DNA from: an uncultured Thalassotalea sp.
Lineage (GTDB): Bacteria; Pseudomonadota; Gammaproteobacteria; Enterobacterales; Alteromonadaceae
Assembly (NCBI GenBank): GCA_947492575.1
Contig: CANLNK010000003.1
Coordinates: 308,605 to 372,604 of the forward strand
Direction of reading: 5' to 3'
Length of the DNA: 64,000 nucleotides
The stretch's first letter is position 1. The number at the start of each line of letters is the position of its first letter. The translations under genes were made by a program, and so were the position numbers. Below the pieces are notes generated by a model. It ran no database searches. It was not told the origin of the DNA and saw only the letters and a list, made by a program, of their open reading frames with translations. Below, in pieces: positions 1 to 8,315 of the stretch.

Positions 1-73
1 GAAAAGTGCATTTAAACGAATCCCTTTTACTACATACTTAGGACAGCATTTATGATGCCTTTCTACTGCGTTG

Positions 74-119
74 CCCTACAAGGATGTAGGGTAAGGTGAC
101 TTTGCAGGAGCACAAAGTC
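74..119 (+). other. Two adjacent stem-loops with AGGA loops (candidate CsrA/RsmA-binding element)
   Basis: Seen: two perfect 7-bp stems in a row, 74-80 with 85-91 (loop AGGA at 81-84) and 98-104 with 113-119 (loop region 105-112 containing AGGA), followed by TTTAT. The first hairpin reads CTACAAGGATGT, 11 of 12 positions of the CsrA in vitro consensus RUACARGGAUGU. Known: CsrA/RsmA proteins bind GGA displayed in hairpin loops of leaders and of CsrB-type RNAs. Inference: this could be the end of a CsrB-like RNA that starts left of the window, or a dispersed repeat. The rest of 1-258 holds no recognisable gene. Confidence 0.4.
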
Positions 120-258
120 TTTATCGCTTATCTATGTGGAATGACCACTCGACATTAGCTCTGCCTTGTATAAACACGTCATAAATTGCTACACAAACAA
201 ACTCGAAAGATCAACACGACCTAGTTAACCTGCATTAGTGGTTCTTGAGAGAATCGAA

Positions 259-588
259 CTAAGTGATAAACCTAAGGTGTGTTTGAAACAGTCCTCCAAC
301 TACAGGCACTGAATAGTATTCCCCTTTGGCAGCATGGAATACACTTAATACCCAGAAAACGGCTACAACAACATTCAAAATCCAACCAACAAGCGGAATT
401 AAAGACAGGCAAGCAGCAACAATAATTAATCCTAGAGATTGCCGTAAATGAAAGCCAGCTAGCATGCTTTTCTGTTTACCAAAAATGACTAATGATACTA
501 CCCAGCCGACAATGGTTAAGTAGCTTACAACAGAAATTACTCTTGCTATATCAAACGTTTGTGAATGTTCACTAGAATGTATATGCAT
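259..588 (-). CDS. DUF4870-like small integral membrane protein
   Basis: A protein of about 109 residues with three hydrophobic stretches, separated by a short loop containing GKQKS and the motif FHLRQSLG. The F-H-x-RQ pattern followed by two membrane segments and a K-G-E-Y-Y/P turn near the C terminus fits the DUF4870/Tic20-like family of small inner-membrane proteins, whose role is not established. ATG at 588 is preferred over the in-frame TTG at 600 because GGGTAG lies about 7 bases upstream. It is transcribed away from the gene at 707 and no partner gene is visible. The family call is by resemblance. Confidence 0.6.
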   Translation of the reverse strand: MHIHSSEHSQTFDIARVISVVSYLTIVGWVVSLVIFGKQKSMLAGFHLRQSLGLIIVAACLSLIPLVGWILNVVVAVFWVLSVFHAAKGEYYSVPVVGGLFQTHLRFIT

Positions 589-706
589 AGCACTACCCAA
601 TTAAAACACCATACTTTAAACTTAGTAGAAACTAAGTGTTGCGCAAGCGAAAACTACGCAATTAGTGCTAGAGATTTGATTCAGCAAACAATTATTTTAG
701 GATTTT

Positions 707-1381
707 ATGTCAGTTATCAAAATAAAGCCGATGTCGGGAAATCACGGTCAATTTTTGATGTTCATCGGGCTTGTAAGCTTGCTAGTCACGATCGCATTAA
801 GCCATCAATGGTGGGCTGAAATCAAACTCGTATTGATGTTTCTAGGCGTGGTTTCCGTCGTTTGTTTTTTCATTGGATTAGTTAAGAAATTAGAACCGGA
901 ATACAGTCTGCTACTCACCAAAGAAGGCATTGAATATCAACATAAATACGGAAAATGGCAGGTACAATGGCTTGATATTCAACGCATAGGCAACGTATCA
1001 ATTACTGTTGGCTTAGACAAGCGCACCTTACCGTATGTGGGCATCAAGCTTAAAAATGAACTACCACTAGTCAACAGTTTAAGTCGGCGTTTGGCAAGCC
1101 GCCTGCCACACGAGCAACGTCCATTGACCACTGCTGCGGTTATTCAAAACCAATTAACAATAGAGCAAGCACAAATTAACTTCACGCCATTTGTGACCAG
1201 TGATAAGCAAGAGCTCAAAGGTCCCATCGCGTTTTGTATGCATCATGTGCACGCGTTATCGGTCGCGTACGGATATCACATTTTCATACCCGCGAGCGCA
1301 CTCGACCGCCCTGTCGATGACTTTATTAATTTACTTAAAGATTGTAAGCGCCATACAGAACAACACCCAAGCGAAGAATAA
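707..1381 (+). CDS. DUF2982-like membrane-anchored protein
   Basis: A protein of 224 residues. Two hydrophobic helices (about residues 14-32 and 38-58) are followed by a soluble C-terminal domain of about 160 residues that begins EPEYSLLLTKEGIEYQHKYG and contains WQVQWLDIQRIGN, a PH-like arrangement. The size and layout match DUF2982, an uncharacterised family found in Shewanella and other Alteromonadales. The start is supported by AGGA a few bases upstream. It converges with the transglutaminase gene, leaving only about 30 bp between the stop codons. No function is known and none is proposed. Confidence 0.55.
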   Translation: MSVIKIKPMSGNHGQFLMFIGLVSLLVTIALSHQWWAEIKLVLMFLGVVSVVCFFIGLVKKLEPEYSLLLTKEGIEYQHKYGKWQVQWLDIQRIGNVSITVGLDKRTLPYVGIKLKNELPLVNSLSRRLASRLPHEQRPLTTAAVIQNQLTIEQAQINFTPFVTSDKQELKGPIAFCMHHVHALSVAYGYHIFIPASALDRPVDDFINLLKDCKRHTEQHPSEE

Positions 1382-1411
1382 CGCTAATTCCGTTCGCAGC
1401 ACCGATAGGTT

Positions 1412-3595
1412 CTATCTCGTTTGCTTCAGATCCTTAATAAAACCTTGGCTACTCTTTTGAAATTTCCTAGCCAACTTGTCACGCTGTTTATCTACCATTG
1501 GCTGATAACTGAGTTGTTGATATAGCTTGTAAAGGTCTTCGTATTGACTGCCCAATCCCATTTTCGCGTTATTTAAAGGTTCCACGAGCTTATGTGGTGA
1601 CTGCCACTGTTCCCTTGTAAAACCTTGTAGGTTTAGTAGCTTTAACACACGCTTAAATTGCTTTTGCCAAACGGTATTTACTTTCTCTCTAGAAAGCCAT
1701 TGATTGCGCAGCCATAGAAGTCCAATCATCGATAAAAACGTTAATGCAATAATTAGCGCAGCTTTCCATAAACGGCCATCACCTAATAATTGTCTCAGCA
1801 GTTCATCTTGTTTATCCATAGTGTAACTTAAAATAAAGCGATTCCATTGATAATCGATAGCTTCTATTTGCATGCGAATTTTTAACATCCAAGCCGCAGA
1901 AGAAAATGCTTGCCAGCTAAAACTACCAGCTAAATTGACACGCTGCTGACGAAGAGCATCAGACATGCTATCACTTACGCGATCAGGGCTCACCGCTGCT
2001 GTAGGGTCGATAGCAATCCAGCCTTCATCTTCTAGCCACACTTCTGTCCATGCATGAGCGTCATACTGATAAATACTGTAATAGTTACCTTGTTGGTTGT
2101 ACTCTCCACCAAGATAGCCTGTAATAACACGCGCCGGGATACCAGCCGCTCTCATAAGAAAAGCAAAACTGCTGGCATAATGCTCACAAAAGCCGGAACG
2201 GGTATCGAAATAAAACTGATCTAGACTACGTCCATTCTTATTGAGCCGTGGCGGTTGTAAGGTATAAAAATAGGCCTGTTCCCTAAAGTGAATAAGCGTT
2301 TGATTTATGATGTCACGTTTATTCGCATAGGTTTGAGCAAGTTCAATACCTAACTCAGTCAACCTCGGGTTGTTATTTTCCGGAATATTAGTAAAAAAGT
2401 GCTTGAATGAACGAGGCATATTCTGACCACGGACCGCGCCAGAAAAACTAGTCACTTGATAACTTTTTGTGGCATTAATTGGTCTTTCGTTAATCAGACT
2501 ATAATCGTACTGTCGACTAATTTTAAGGCTTGAGCTTGCCTCATTAGCATCTACAAAAGGCGTATCTAAACTATATAGCCATCTTTGATTACTTGGTTCA
2601 AGCATCACCTGATATTGATAGCTTTGCCCTGCAGCCCTGCTAATGTCAGCTGGTAAATTCAAATAGCTCGCGGTTCTCCCTTCAGGACTTCGTTTCCAGG
2701 ACTGTCCGTCAAAGTAAGGCAAGGTCATCGCTCGCCAATACATTTGCCCCTTACTTGGCGCATTAGAGAAAAACTCTACCCTAAATGCCAATTCATCTGA
2801 CCTCGCCAAATTAGCAATATCTCCCGGAGATACCTCATCGCTTAACCCTGTTTTTGCTTTTTCAGCCAAAGGTACTTGCCAAAATGGCGATAACCTTGGA
2901 AAGAACACAAAGAGCGCAGCTGCCAGAGGTACACTATATACGAGTAATTTACCTGAACGCGTAATGGGTAACTTCCACCCGGCGCTTGCAGAAAAATATC
3001 GGTACAAGAGCCCTAAATTCAAGACTGCTACCGCGATCACAAGCATCGTAAACCATAAGGACTGGATAAAAATAAGCGCACAGGCTTGCAGAAATAAACC
3101 AATCAAAATCAGCTGATAAAAATCTTTTCGTGATTTAATTTCCAATGACTTGATGCCGTAAGCAAAACAAATAAGGTGCACCATACTCAGCAGTAGTCCG
3201 AGCGAACGACCATTGGCAATGATGATACCCGCTCCGGTCAATGCAAATAGCATCACGACAAGCTTAGGCGTAGGTTTTAATCGAGAGATTAAAGGTAAGC
3301 GTTTTTTCCGCACTACACCTGCCCTTGCTGTTTCACGACCTAGCAAAGACAGATTACTCGCGTAGCTGCTAACTTGAGACGTATTTTCATTCGTCTCCGA
3401 AGTATTGATGGTGAGTGCAAGAGTTCCCCGAGATTTTGCCAATTGAGCAACTTGCCAAAGAATACTTAAGGCAATAAGTGAGAGCATCCAGCTTGTTAAC
3501 TCATTAAAGAACAACAAAATAGTGAAAGCTTGAGTTAGCAACAAGTGACTATAGTCGGCTTTACTCAATTGGAAATTAGCGCGAGCACCAGCCAT
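1412..3595 (-). CDS. tgpA: TgpA-like membrane transglutaminase (DUF3488/transglutaminase/DUF4129)
   Basis: A protein of 727 residues. The N-terminal 220 residues hold several membrane helices (DUF3488-like). They are followed by a large extracytoplasmic part with a transglutaminase core: Cys in GFCEHY (about 468), His in AHAWTEVW (about 515) and Asp in IDPTAA (about 530), which form the expected papain-like triad. One further helix (about 612-632) precedes a cytoplasmic DUF4129-like tail. TgpA of Pseudomonas aeruginosa has this architecture and is essential there; its substrate is unknown. The ATG overlaps the stop of the upstream DUF58 gene (TAATG on the minus strand), indicating translational coupling. 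The moxR-DUF58-tgpA order is widespread in proteobacteria. Confidence 0.9.
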   Translation of the reverse strand: MAGARANFQLSKADYSHLLLTQAFTILLFFNELTSWMLSLIALSILWQVAQLAKSRGTLALTINTSETNENTSQVSSYASNLSLLGRETARAGVVRKKRLPLISRLKPTPKLVVMLFALTGAGIIIANGRSLGLLLSMVHLICFAYGIKSLEIKSRKDFYQLILIGLFLQACALIFIQSLWFTMLVIAVAVLNLGLLYRYFSASAGWKLPITRSGKLLVYSVPLAAALFVFFPRLSPFWQVPLAEKAKTGLSDEVSPGDIANLARSDELAFRVEFFSNAPSKGQMYWRAMTLPYFDGQSWKRSPEGRTASYLNLPADISRAAGQSYQYQVMLEPSNQRWLYSLDTPFVDANEASSSLKISRQYDYSLINERPINATKSYQVTSFSGAVRGQNMPRSFKHFFTNIPENNNPRLTELGIELAQTYANKRDIINQTLIHFREQAYFYTLQPPRLNKNGRSLDQFYFDTRSGFCEHYASSFAFLMRAAGIPARVITGYLGGEYNQQGNYYSIYQYDAHAWTEVWLEDEGWIAIDPTAAVSPDRVSDSMSDALRQQRVNLAGSFSWQAFSSAAWMLKIRMQIEAIDYQWNRFILSYTMDKQDELLRQLLGDGRLWKAALIIALTFLSMIGLLWLRNQWLSREKVNTVWQKQFKRVLKLLNLQGFTREQWQSPHKLVEPLNNAKMGLGSQYEDLYKLYQQLSYQPMVDKQRDKLARKFQKSSQGFIKDLKQTR

Positions 3596-4644
3596 TAGCT
3601 TAACCCCTCGACAATATTAGCTTTAGCTTTTTTAGGTGTGAGTTCACTGTCACTAACAGTGCTAGACGAGTGGCTGAGAGGATATCTTGCCAATGCAGTT
3701 AAACACGCTAATTTGTGTTCTTCACCATGTCCAATATCAATGCGTATTGTGGGTAAATCTAAACCGAATGACGCGTCATTTTGACTATATTCAAGAATTA
3801 AATAAGTTAAAAACTCTAACTTGTGTTCAACAGACACAGGCGGCAAATGTTCAAAGGATAAATACTTGGCTTCGCCAAGTATTTGATGATATTGCTTGGT
3901 ATATTTGCCTTGCCCACGAGCCAGTTGTTTCCATGCGATGCGGGAAAGCGACTCCCCTTCTCGATAATTACTCAGTTCTATAAATTCATCACCATCACGA
4001 GCTATCTCGGTGCGTCGGCCTTCCTCGTTTCCATCTTCACAAGCAGCCAATTGCTTAGAGGTAATCGGGCGTGGTGTGGGAAAAACAACGAGTTGATGAT
4101 CAAAGTCCAACCAAGACCAAACACGAAAAAGCCCATAAGCATACTCACTAACAACCTTGATACGACCGGGCTTGAAAACACCTCTACTGGGAGCCTGCCA
4201 TGTTAAAGGCAATGTTTGCTTGTCTTTTAGTTGGTCGAAAATGCTTAACGAATGTCCGGGATATTGCAATAAATAGTTAAATCGAGGCAAATCTGCATTA
4301 ACACTCACATTTACAACAATTGGCTTATCACTAAAACCGACGTACTCTTTTTTAGATGAGAATTGCACGCCTTTAACGTTAAAAAACGACGCCAGGCTGA
4401 TTGTAATGAACATGCTCGCCATGAGATAGCTCAGTAGAATAATGACATTGTTCTGGTAATTGGTGCCAAGTAAAAACAATAAGAACACGATAGCAAGGTA
4501 GCAAAAGCCCATTGCCGTAGGGAAGATAAAAATATTGTTGTTATTCAATGTAACTTTACGCGCAGGCGGCAAGCGCTTCGCGATAAATACGTCAAAGCGC
4601 TTTTGAATAAAGTTGGACAGTGGTGAAAGCAGTCGCTTAATCAT
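3595..4644 (-). CDS. DUF58 domain protein
   Basis: A protein of 349 residues. Two adjacent membrane helices lie around residues 39-85. The DUF58 core follows, with the signature RDGDEFIELSNYREGESLSR followed by IAWKQLARG (about 215-245), the von Willebrand-A-like part of this family. DUF58 proteins accompany MoxR AAA ATPases and are thought to be their clients or adaptors. Here the gene sits between moxR (40 bp upstream) and tgpA (one-base overlap), so the three are most likely one operon. The Shine-Dalgarno sequence is weak. The biochemical role is unknown. Confidence 0.88.
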   Translation of the reverse strand: MIKRLLSPLSNFIQKRFDVFIAKRLPPARKVTLNNNNIFIFPTAMGFCYLAIVFLLFLLGTNYQNNVIILLSYLMASMFITISLASFFNVKGVQFSSKKEYVGFSDKPIVVNVSVNADLPRFNYLLQYPGHSLSIFDQLKDKQTLPLTWQAPSRGVFKPGRIKVVSEYAYGLFRVWSWLDFDHQLVVFPTPRPITSKQLAACEDGNEEGRRTEIARDGDEFIELSNYREGESLSRIAWKQLARGQGKYTKQYHQILGEAKYLSFEHLPPVSVEHKLEFLTYLILEYSQNDASFGLDLPTIRIDIGHGEEHKLACLTALARYPLSHSSSTVSDSELTPKKAKANIVEGLS

Positions 4645-4684
4645 AATGTTATCGATTGTTCGCAGTTAACAAATGAACTATTAA

Positions 4685-5605
4685 CTACGAAGCAAATATA
4701 TCTACTTGCTCAATGATTTGACGAGATAAGTTAGCATTATTATCGAGAGAGAATGCTCCTGCATCTAACCTGTGCTCACTTACACTTTCAAAAACAGCTT
4801 GCACATCTTCGGGTACAAGGTAGTCACGCCCTGCGATAAATGCCCATGCTTTAGCAGCTGCTAATATTGACTTCCCTGCTCTAGGTGACAAAGGGTTGCC
4901 TGAGAAGTCACTAGTTCTGCTCACTTGGCATAGAGCAACGATATAATCCAACACTTTTTCATCTACGGAAATGGTCGCCACAGCCTCTTGCATTGCCGAC
5001 AATTGCTCCGTAGTTATCACCGTTTCAACAGACGATAATTTAGTTTTTAAGTCGTCGCCCAATAAGATTTGTTTTTCTGCTTCAACACTAGGAAAGCCCA
5101 GCGATAATCGCATCATAAAGCGATCCAGTTGAGATTCAGGAAGAGGATTAGTACCAGAGTGGAACAGTGGGTTTTGCGTTGCAATAACAAAAAATGGAGA
5201 CGGTAGCTCATGCGTGACACCGTCAATACTCACTTGGTGCTCTTCCATCGCTTCTAACAATGCACTTTGTGTTTTAGGGCTTGCTCTGTTTATTTCATCC
5301 GCCAACACAAGCTGGCTAAAAATTGGCCCTTTGTGAAGCACGAACGTTTTTTGCTCTTGATCGAAAATTGAAATACCCGTGAGGTCTGCCGGCAACATAT
5401 CGCTGGTAAATTGAGTACGTTGAAAGCTTAATCCGAATACCTTTGCTAGTACTTGCGCTAACGTCGTTTTGCCCATACCTGGCAAATCTTCAATAAGTAA
5501 GTGCCCCTTGCCCAATAGACAGGCTACAGCTAAGTGCACCTCTCTCGATTTGCCGAGTACAACTTTACTAATTTGCTCAATAACTCGCTGCGCTAACTGT
5601 TCCAT
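4685..5605 (-). CDS. MoxR-family AAA+ ATPase
   Basis: A protein of 306 residues from ATG at 5605. Walker A is PGMGKTT (about 42-48) and Walker B is LVLADEINRASPKTQSALLE. The sensor strand ATQNP and the MoxR-type C-terminal lid are present (PLSPRAGKSILAAAKAWA). MoxR ATPases act as chaperone-like regulators of neighbouring vWA/DUF58 proteins. ATG at 5605 is chosen over an in-frame GTG at 5614 because AAGTGAG lies 5 bases upstream of the ATG. It is the first gene of the moxR-DUF58-tgpA operon. Confidence 0.9.
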   Translation of the reverse strand: MEQLAQRVIEQISKVVLGKSREVHLAVACLLGKGHLLIEDLPGMGKTTLAQVLAKVFGLSFQRTQFTSDMLPADLTGISIFDQEQKTFVLHKGPIFSQLVLADEINRASPKTQSALLEAMEEHQVSIDGVTHELPSPFFVIATQNPLFHSGTNPLPESQLDRFMMRLSLGFPSVEAEKQILLGDDLKTKLSSVETVITTEQLSAMQEAVATISVDEKVLDYIVALCQVSRTSDFSGNPLSPRAGKSILAAAKAWAFIAGRDYLVPEDVQAVFESVSEHRLDAGAFSLDNNANLSRQIIEQVDIFAS

Positions 5606-5670
5606 ATATCTCACTTGATAATACTGCTTTATTTACCTAGCAACCCTACAACAAAACGAATTCAGAGTAC

Positions 5671-5694
5671 AAAAAAAGCCGCTAAAAAGCGGCT
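5671..5694 (-). terminator. Intrinsic terminator after aroG
   Basis: Stem AGCCGC/GCGGCT (5677-5682 with 5689-5694) with a TAAAAA loop, followed on the minus strand by a run of seven T. It lies 78 bp past the aroG stop codon and before moxR, so it separates the two minus-strand units. Confidence 0.85.
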
Positions 5695-5735
5695 CAGGTT
5701 TGTAACTTTTCGTATGTACCGTATGCATCTATGCA

Positions 5736-5792
5736 AACGTTTAACTATTGCGTTAACGTTTAACTATTGCATTAACGTTTAGCGACTGCGTT
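5736..5792. repeat. Three 19-bp tandem units overlapping the end of aroG
   Basis: Units start at 5736, 5755 and 5774, each beginning AACGTTTA. The first two differ at one base; the third is diverged and encodes the last residues of AroG (NAVAKR). The aroG stop codon is at the junction of units two and three, so the two outer units look like duplications of the gene's 3' end. No function is proposed. Confidence 0.8.
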
Positions 5793-6818
5793 ACTCAGGG
5801 TTTCAATCAATATTTCAGTATCTTCCCAACCGATGCATGCATCGGTAATGCTTTGACCATAAGTTGCCACTTTACCATCAACTAAATCTTGACGGCCTTC
5901 AACTAAGTGACTTTCAACCATAACGCCAAAGATGTCAGTGTTGCCAGCTGCAATTTGTGCACTAACGTCTTCACACACTAGCATCTGGTTTTTGAATTTC
6001 TTCTTACTGTTCGCGTGGCTGAAATCAATCATCAATTTAGTGTTAAGTTTGGCCGCTGATAATTGGTCAGTTACCTCTTTCACACTTTCACTATCATAAT
6101 TAGTAGATTTACCACCGCGCAAAATAATGTGGCAATCAGGGTTACCTGACGTTTCAACAATCGCAGAATGACCATACTTAGTTACAGATAAGAAATGGTG
6201 CGAAGCACTTGCCGCGCCGATTGCATCAATGGCAATCTTGATTGTTCCATCTGTTCCATTTTTAAATCCAACAGGACAAGACAAGCCAGATGCTAATTCG
6301 CGGTGAACTTGGCTTTCTGTGGTACGGGCACCAATTGCCCCCCAACACATAAAGTCCGCCATATACTGTGGCGTGATCATATCGAGAAACTCACCAGCAG
6401 TCGGTAAGCCCATGTCATTTAAATCCAGTAGTAGTTTTCGGCCTTTGCGTAAGCCATCGTTAAGTTTAAAACTGCCGTTTAATTCAGGATCGTTAATGAG
6501 ACCTTTCCAACCCACAGTAGTACGCGGCTTTTCAAAATAAACACGCATTACAATTTCTAGCGTATCTTTATACTTCTCTCTCAACTTAACTAAGCGTTGA
6601 CCATATTCAATTGCAGCTTCAGTATCATGAATTGAACAAGGGCCTATCACCACGAGCAAACGGTCATCTTTGCCGTTAAAAATATTACTGATGGCATCTC
6701 GACCCTCAAACACGGTTTGCGACGCTTTTTCAGTTGCCGGAAATCGCTCGACTAAAGCGACTGGCGGTAATAACTCTTTAATTTGATTAATTCTAACGTC
6801 GTCAGTTTGGTATAACAT
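5772..6818 (-). CDS. aroG: 3-deoxy-7-phosphoheptulonate (DAHP) synthase, AroG type
   Basis: This enzyme condenses phosphoenolpyruvate with erythrose 4-phosphate, the first step of the shikimate pathway. The protein has 348 residues and opens MLYQTDDVRINQIKELLPP, almost superimposable on E. coli AroG, the phenylalanine-inhibited isozyme. It contains VVIGPCSIHD, MRVYFEKPRTTVGWKGL, IGARTTESQVHREL and SHANS. The AroG-like N terminus and the segment FLSVTKYGHSAIV distinguish it from the AroH-type copy at 33.1 kb. It is divergent from add with about 220 bp between them; no clear TyrR box was found. It is followed by an intrinsic terminator. Feedback specificity is inferred from similarity. Confidence 0.95.
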   Translation of the reverse strand: MLYQTDDVRINQIKELLPPVALVERFPATEKASQTVFEGRDAISNIFNGKDDRLLVVIGPCSIHDTEAAIEYGQRLVKLREKYKDTLEIVMRVYFEKPRTTVGWKGLINDPELNGSFKLNDGLRKGRKLLLDLNDMGLPTAGEFLDMITPQYMADFMCWGAIGARTTESQVHRELASGLSCPVGFKNGTDGTIKIAIDAIGAASASHHFLSVTKYGHSAIVETSGNPDCHIILRGGKSTNYDSESVKEVTDQLSAAKLNTKLMIDFSHANSKKKFKNQMLVCEDVSAQIAAGNTDIFGVMVESHLVEGRQDLVDGKVATYGQSITDACIGWEDTEILIETLSNAVAKR

Positions 6819-7039
6819 GGTGAATCTCTTTTACTTCTTTTCTAATTAATGCGATATTTTATTTACGTCTAGACACCTAGATGACTAATCCCGAAGTTAA
6901 TCTATCAGGATATCGGGTCAATACCAACCCAAAATACGAAAAAGCAGGTATAATTTTCATATACATCAACAAGTGCTGTTTCAGTGGTTTAAAATCGCAC
7001 CAAATCACCTTTCAAACAGCCCAATTCTAGAAGGAAAAT

Positions 7040-8044
7040 ATGGCCTATAATAAATCTTTGCCATTAGTCGACTTGCATCGACATCTCGACGGAAACATTC
7101 GAGCGAGTACCATATGGCAGCTAGCAGAAAAAAATCATATTAAATTACCGGCGAATTCTTTAGAAGAATTGATGCCGCACGTTCAAATTCAAAAAAGTGA
7201 ACCTGACTTACTCGCGTTTCTGGCAAAGTTAGACTGGGGCGTAAAAGTATTAGCAACATTAGATGACGTTAAACGCGTAGCCTATGAAAATGTTGAGGAT
7301 GCATATAACGCTGGCCTTCATTACACCGAGCTTCGCTTTTCGCCTTATTACATGGCGATGACTCACAAACTTCCTGTTGCAGACGTTGTTGCAGCGATTG
7401 TTGATGGTATTAAACTTGGTATGAAAGACTTTCCTGTTCAGGTGAAATTACTGGGAATTTTGAGTCGTACCTTTGGTGTTGAACATTGTACTGAAGAGTT
7501 AAATGGCATCTTAACGCACAAAGACGCAATCACGGGTATTGATTTAGCGGGAGATGAACTAAACTTCCCATGTGAATTGTTTGTCGACCTTTTCAAAACA
7601 GCTCGAGACGCGAATATACGTATAACAGTCCATGCAGGTGAAGCAGCTGGTCCAGAAAGCGTTTGGCAAGCAATTAACTTGCTCGGTGCAGAGCGTATTG
7701 GTCACGGAGTGAACAGTTACAAAGATCAGGCTTTACTTGACCATATGGTCAAGTATAATATCGGCCTTGAGTCTTGCTTAACCTCAAATTATCAGACTGG
7801 CACGGTGAAAGATTTAAGCTTACATCCAATAAAGCAGTTTTTAGCAAATGGTAACTTAGTGTGTTTAAACACTGATGATCCAGCGGTAGAAAATACCGAA
7901 ATTAAACAAGAGTTTAATTTAGCACAGCAAGTTCTTGGTTTTGATCATGACCAGTTCACTACCCTACAAGAAAACGCAGTAAAAATGAGCTTCACGTCTG
8001 ATACTGAGAAGCAAGCCTTGTTACAGTTGACACGACATAGCTAA
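7040..8044 (+). CDS. add: Adenosine deaminase
   Basis: It hydrolyses adenosine and deoxyadenosine to inosine and deoxyinosine in the cytoplasm. The protein has 334 residues. Zinc ligands H13 and H15 are in DLHRHLDG, with VHAGEAAGPES (zinc His plus catalytic Glu), RIGHGVN and NTDDP (metal Asp), all in the order found in E. coli Add. GAAGGAAAAT just before the ATG is a good ribosome site. It is followed after 10 bp by a XapX-like gene and then deoD, whose product uses Add's products, so an operon is likely. An 18-bp perfect palindrome matching the RutR consensus lies inside the gene (7736-7753). Confidence 0.96.
   Translation: MAYNKSLPLVDLHRHLDGNIRASTIWQLAEKNHIKLPANSLEELMPHVQIQKSEPDLLAFLAKLDWGVKVLATLDDVKRVAYENVEDAYNAGLHYTELRFSPYYMAMTHKLPVADVVAAIVDGIKLGMKDFPVQVKLLGILSRTFGVEHCTEELNGILTHKDAITGIDLAGDELNFPCELFVDLFKTARDANIRITVHAGEAAGPESVWQAINLLGAERIGHGVNSYKDQALLDHMVKYNIGLESCLTSNYQTGTVKDLSLHPIKQFLANGNLVCLNTDDPAVENTEIKQEFNLAQQVLGFDHDQFTTLQENAVKMSFTSDTEKQALLQLTRHS
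7737..7752. promoter_or_regulatory. Perfect RutR-like palindrome inside add
   Basis: TTGACCATATGGTCAA matches the E. coli RutR consensus TTGACCANNTGGTCAA at every defined position, and the dyad extends one base further on each side. It encodes residues LDHMVK of Add, so coincidence is possible. RutR is known to occupy many sites inside coding regions in E. coli. It is 564 bp upstream of deoD. Confidence 0.5.
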
Positions 8045-8054
8045 GGGGCTTCCC

Positions 8055-8225
8055 ATGGCAGATATAATTTTAGCATTGGCGGCAGGTACAATAGTCGGTA
8101 TTCTATTCTCGCTATTGAAACTACCTTTGCCAGCACCACCTGTTCTTTCAGGTATTGCAGGCATCGTCGGTATATATCTTGGCGGCGTAGGTTATCAATG
8201 GATAATCGAACGCTTTTTTAGTTAA
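8055..8225 (+). CDS. XapX-domain small membrane protein
   Basis: A 56-residue protein beginning MADIILALAAGTIVGILFSL and ending ERFFS. It consists of two hydrophobic helices joined by a short turn with KLPLPAPPVLSGIAGIVGIY. The P-x-P-x-A-P-P-x-L-x-G-I-x-G-I-x-G pattern is the XapX domain, named from genes near xanthosine/nucleoside metabolism; its function is unknown. GGGG lies a few bases before the ATG. The position between add and deoD, 10 bp after add, supports a link to purine nucleoside use, perhaps as a transport accessory. It was found by reading the gap between those genes. Confidence 0.75.
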   Translation: MADIILALAAGTIVGILFSLLKLPLPAPPVLSGIAGIVGIYLGGVGYQWIIERFFS

Positions 8226-8315
8226 ATTATTAATTTTTCTTCAGTAAAACATCCTTGATAGCAGCTAGTTCTGGCTTGAAACTTACTGAAACCTATTTTT
8301 TAAAAAGGTTTTATT

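Noticed and set aside
232..258. tRNA T-loop-like string (TTCGATT on the minus strand) next to the DUF4870-like gene
   Set aside because: The flanking bases do not form a T-stem, and no D arm, anticodon arm or acceptor is present.
565..819. An 84-residue plus-strand frame before the DUF2982-like gene
   Set aside because: It overlaps both the divergent promoter region and the start of the better supported gene at 707, and has no domain features.
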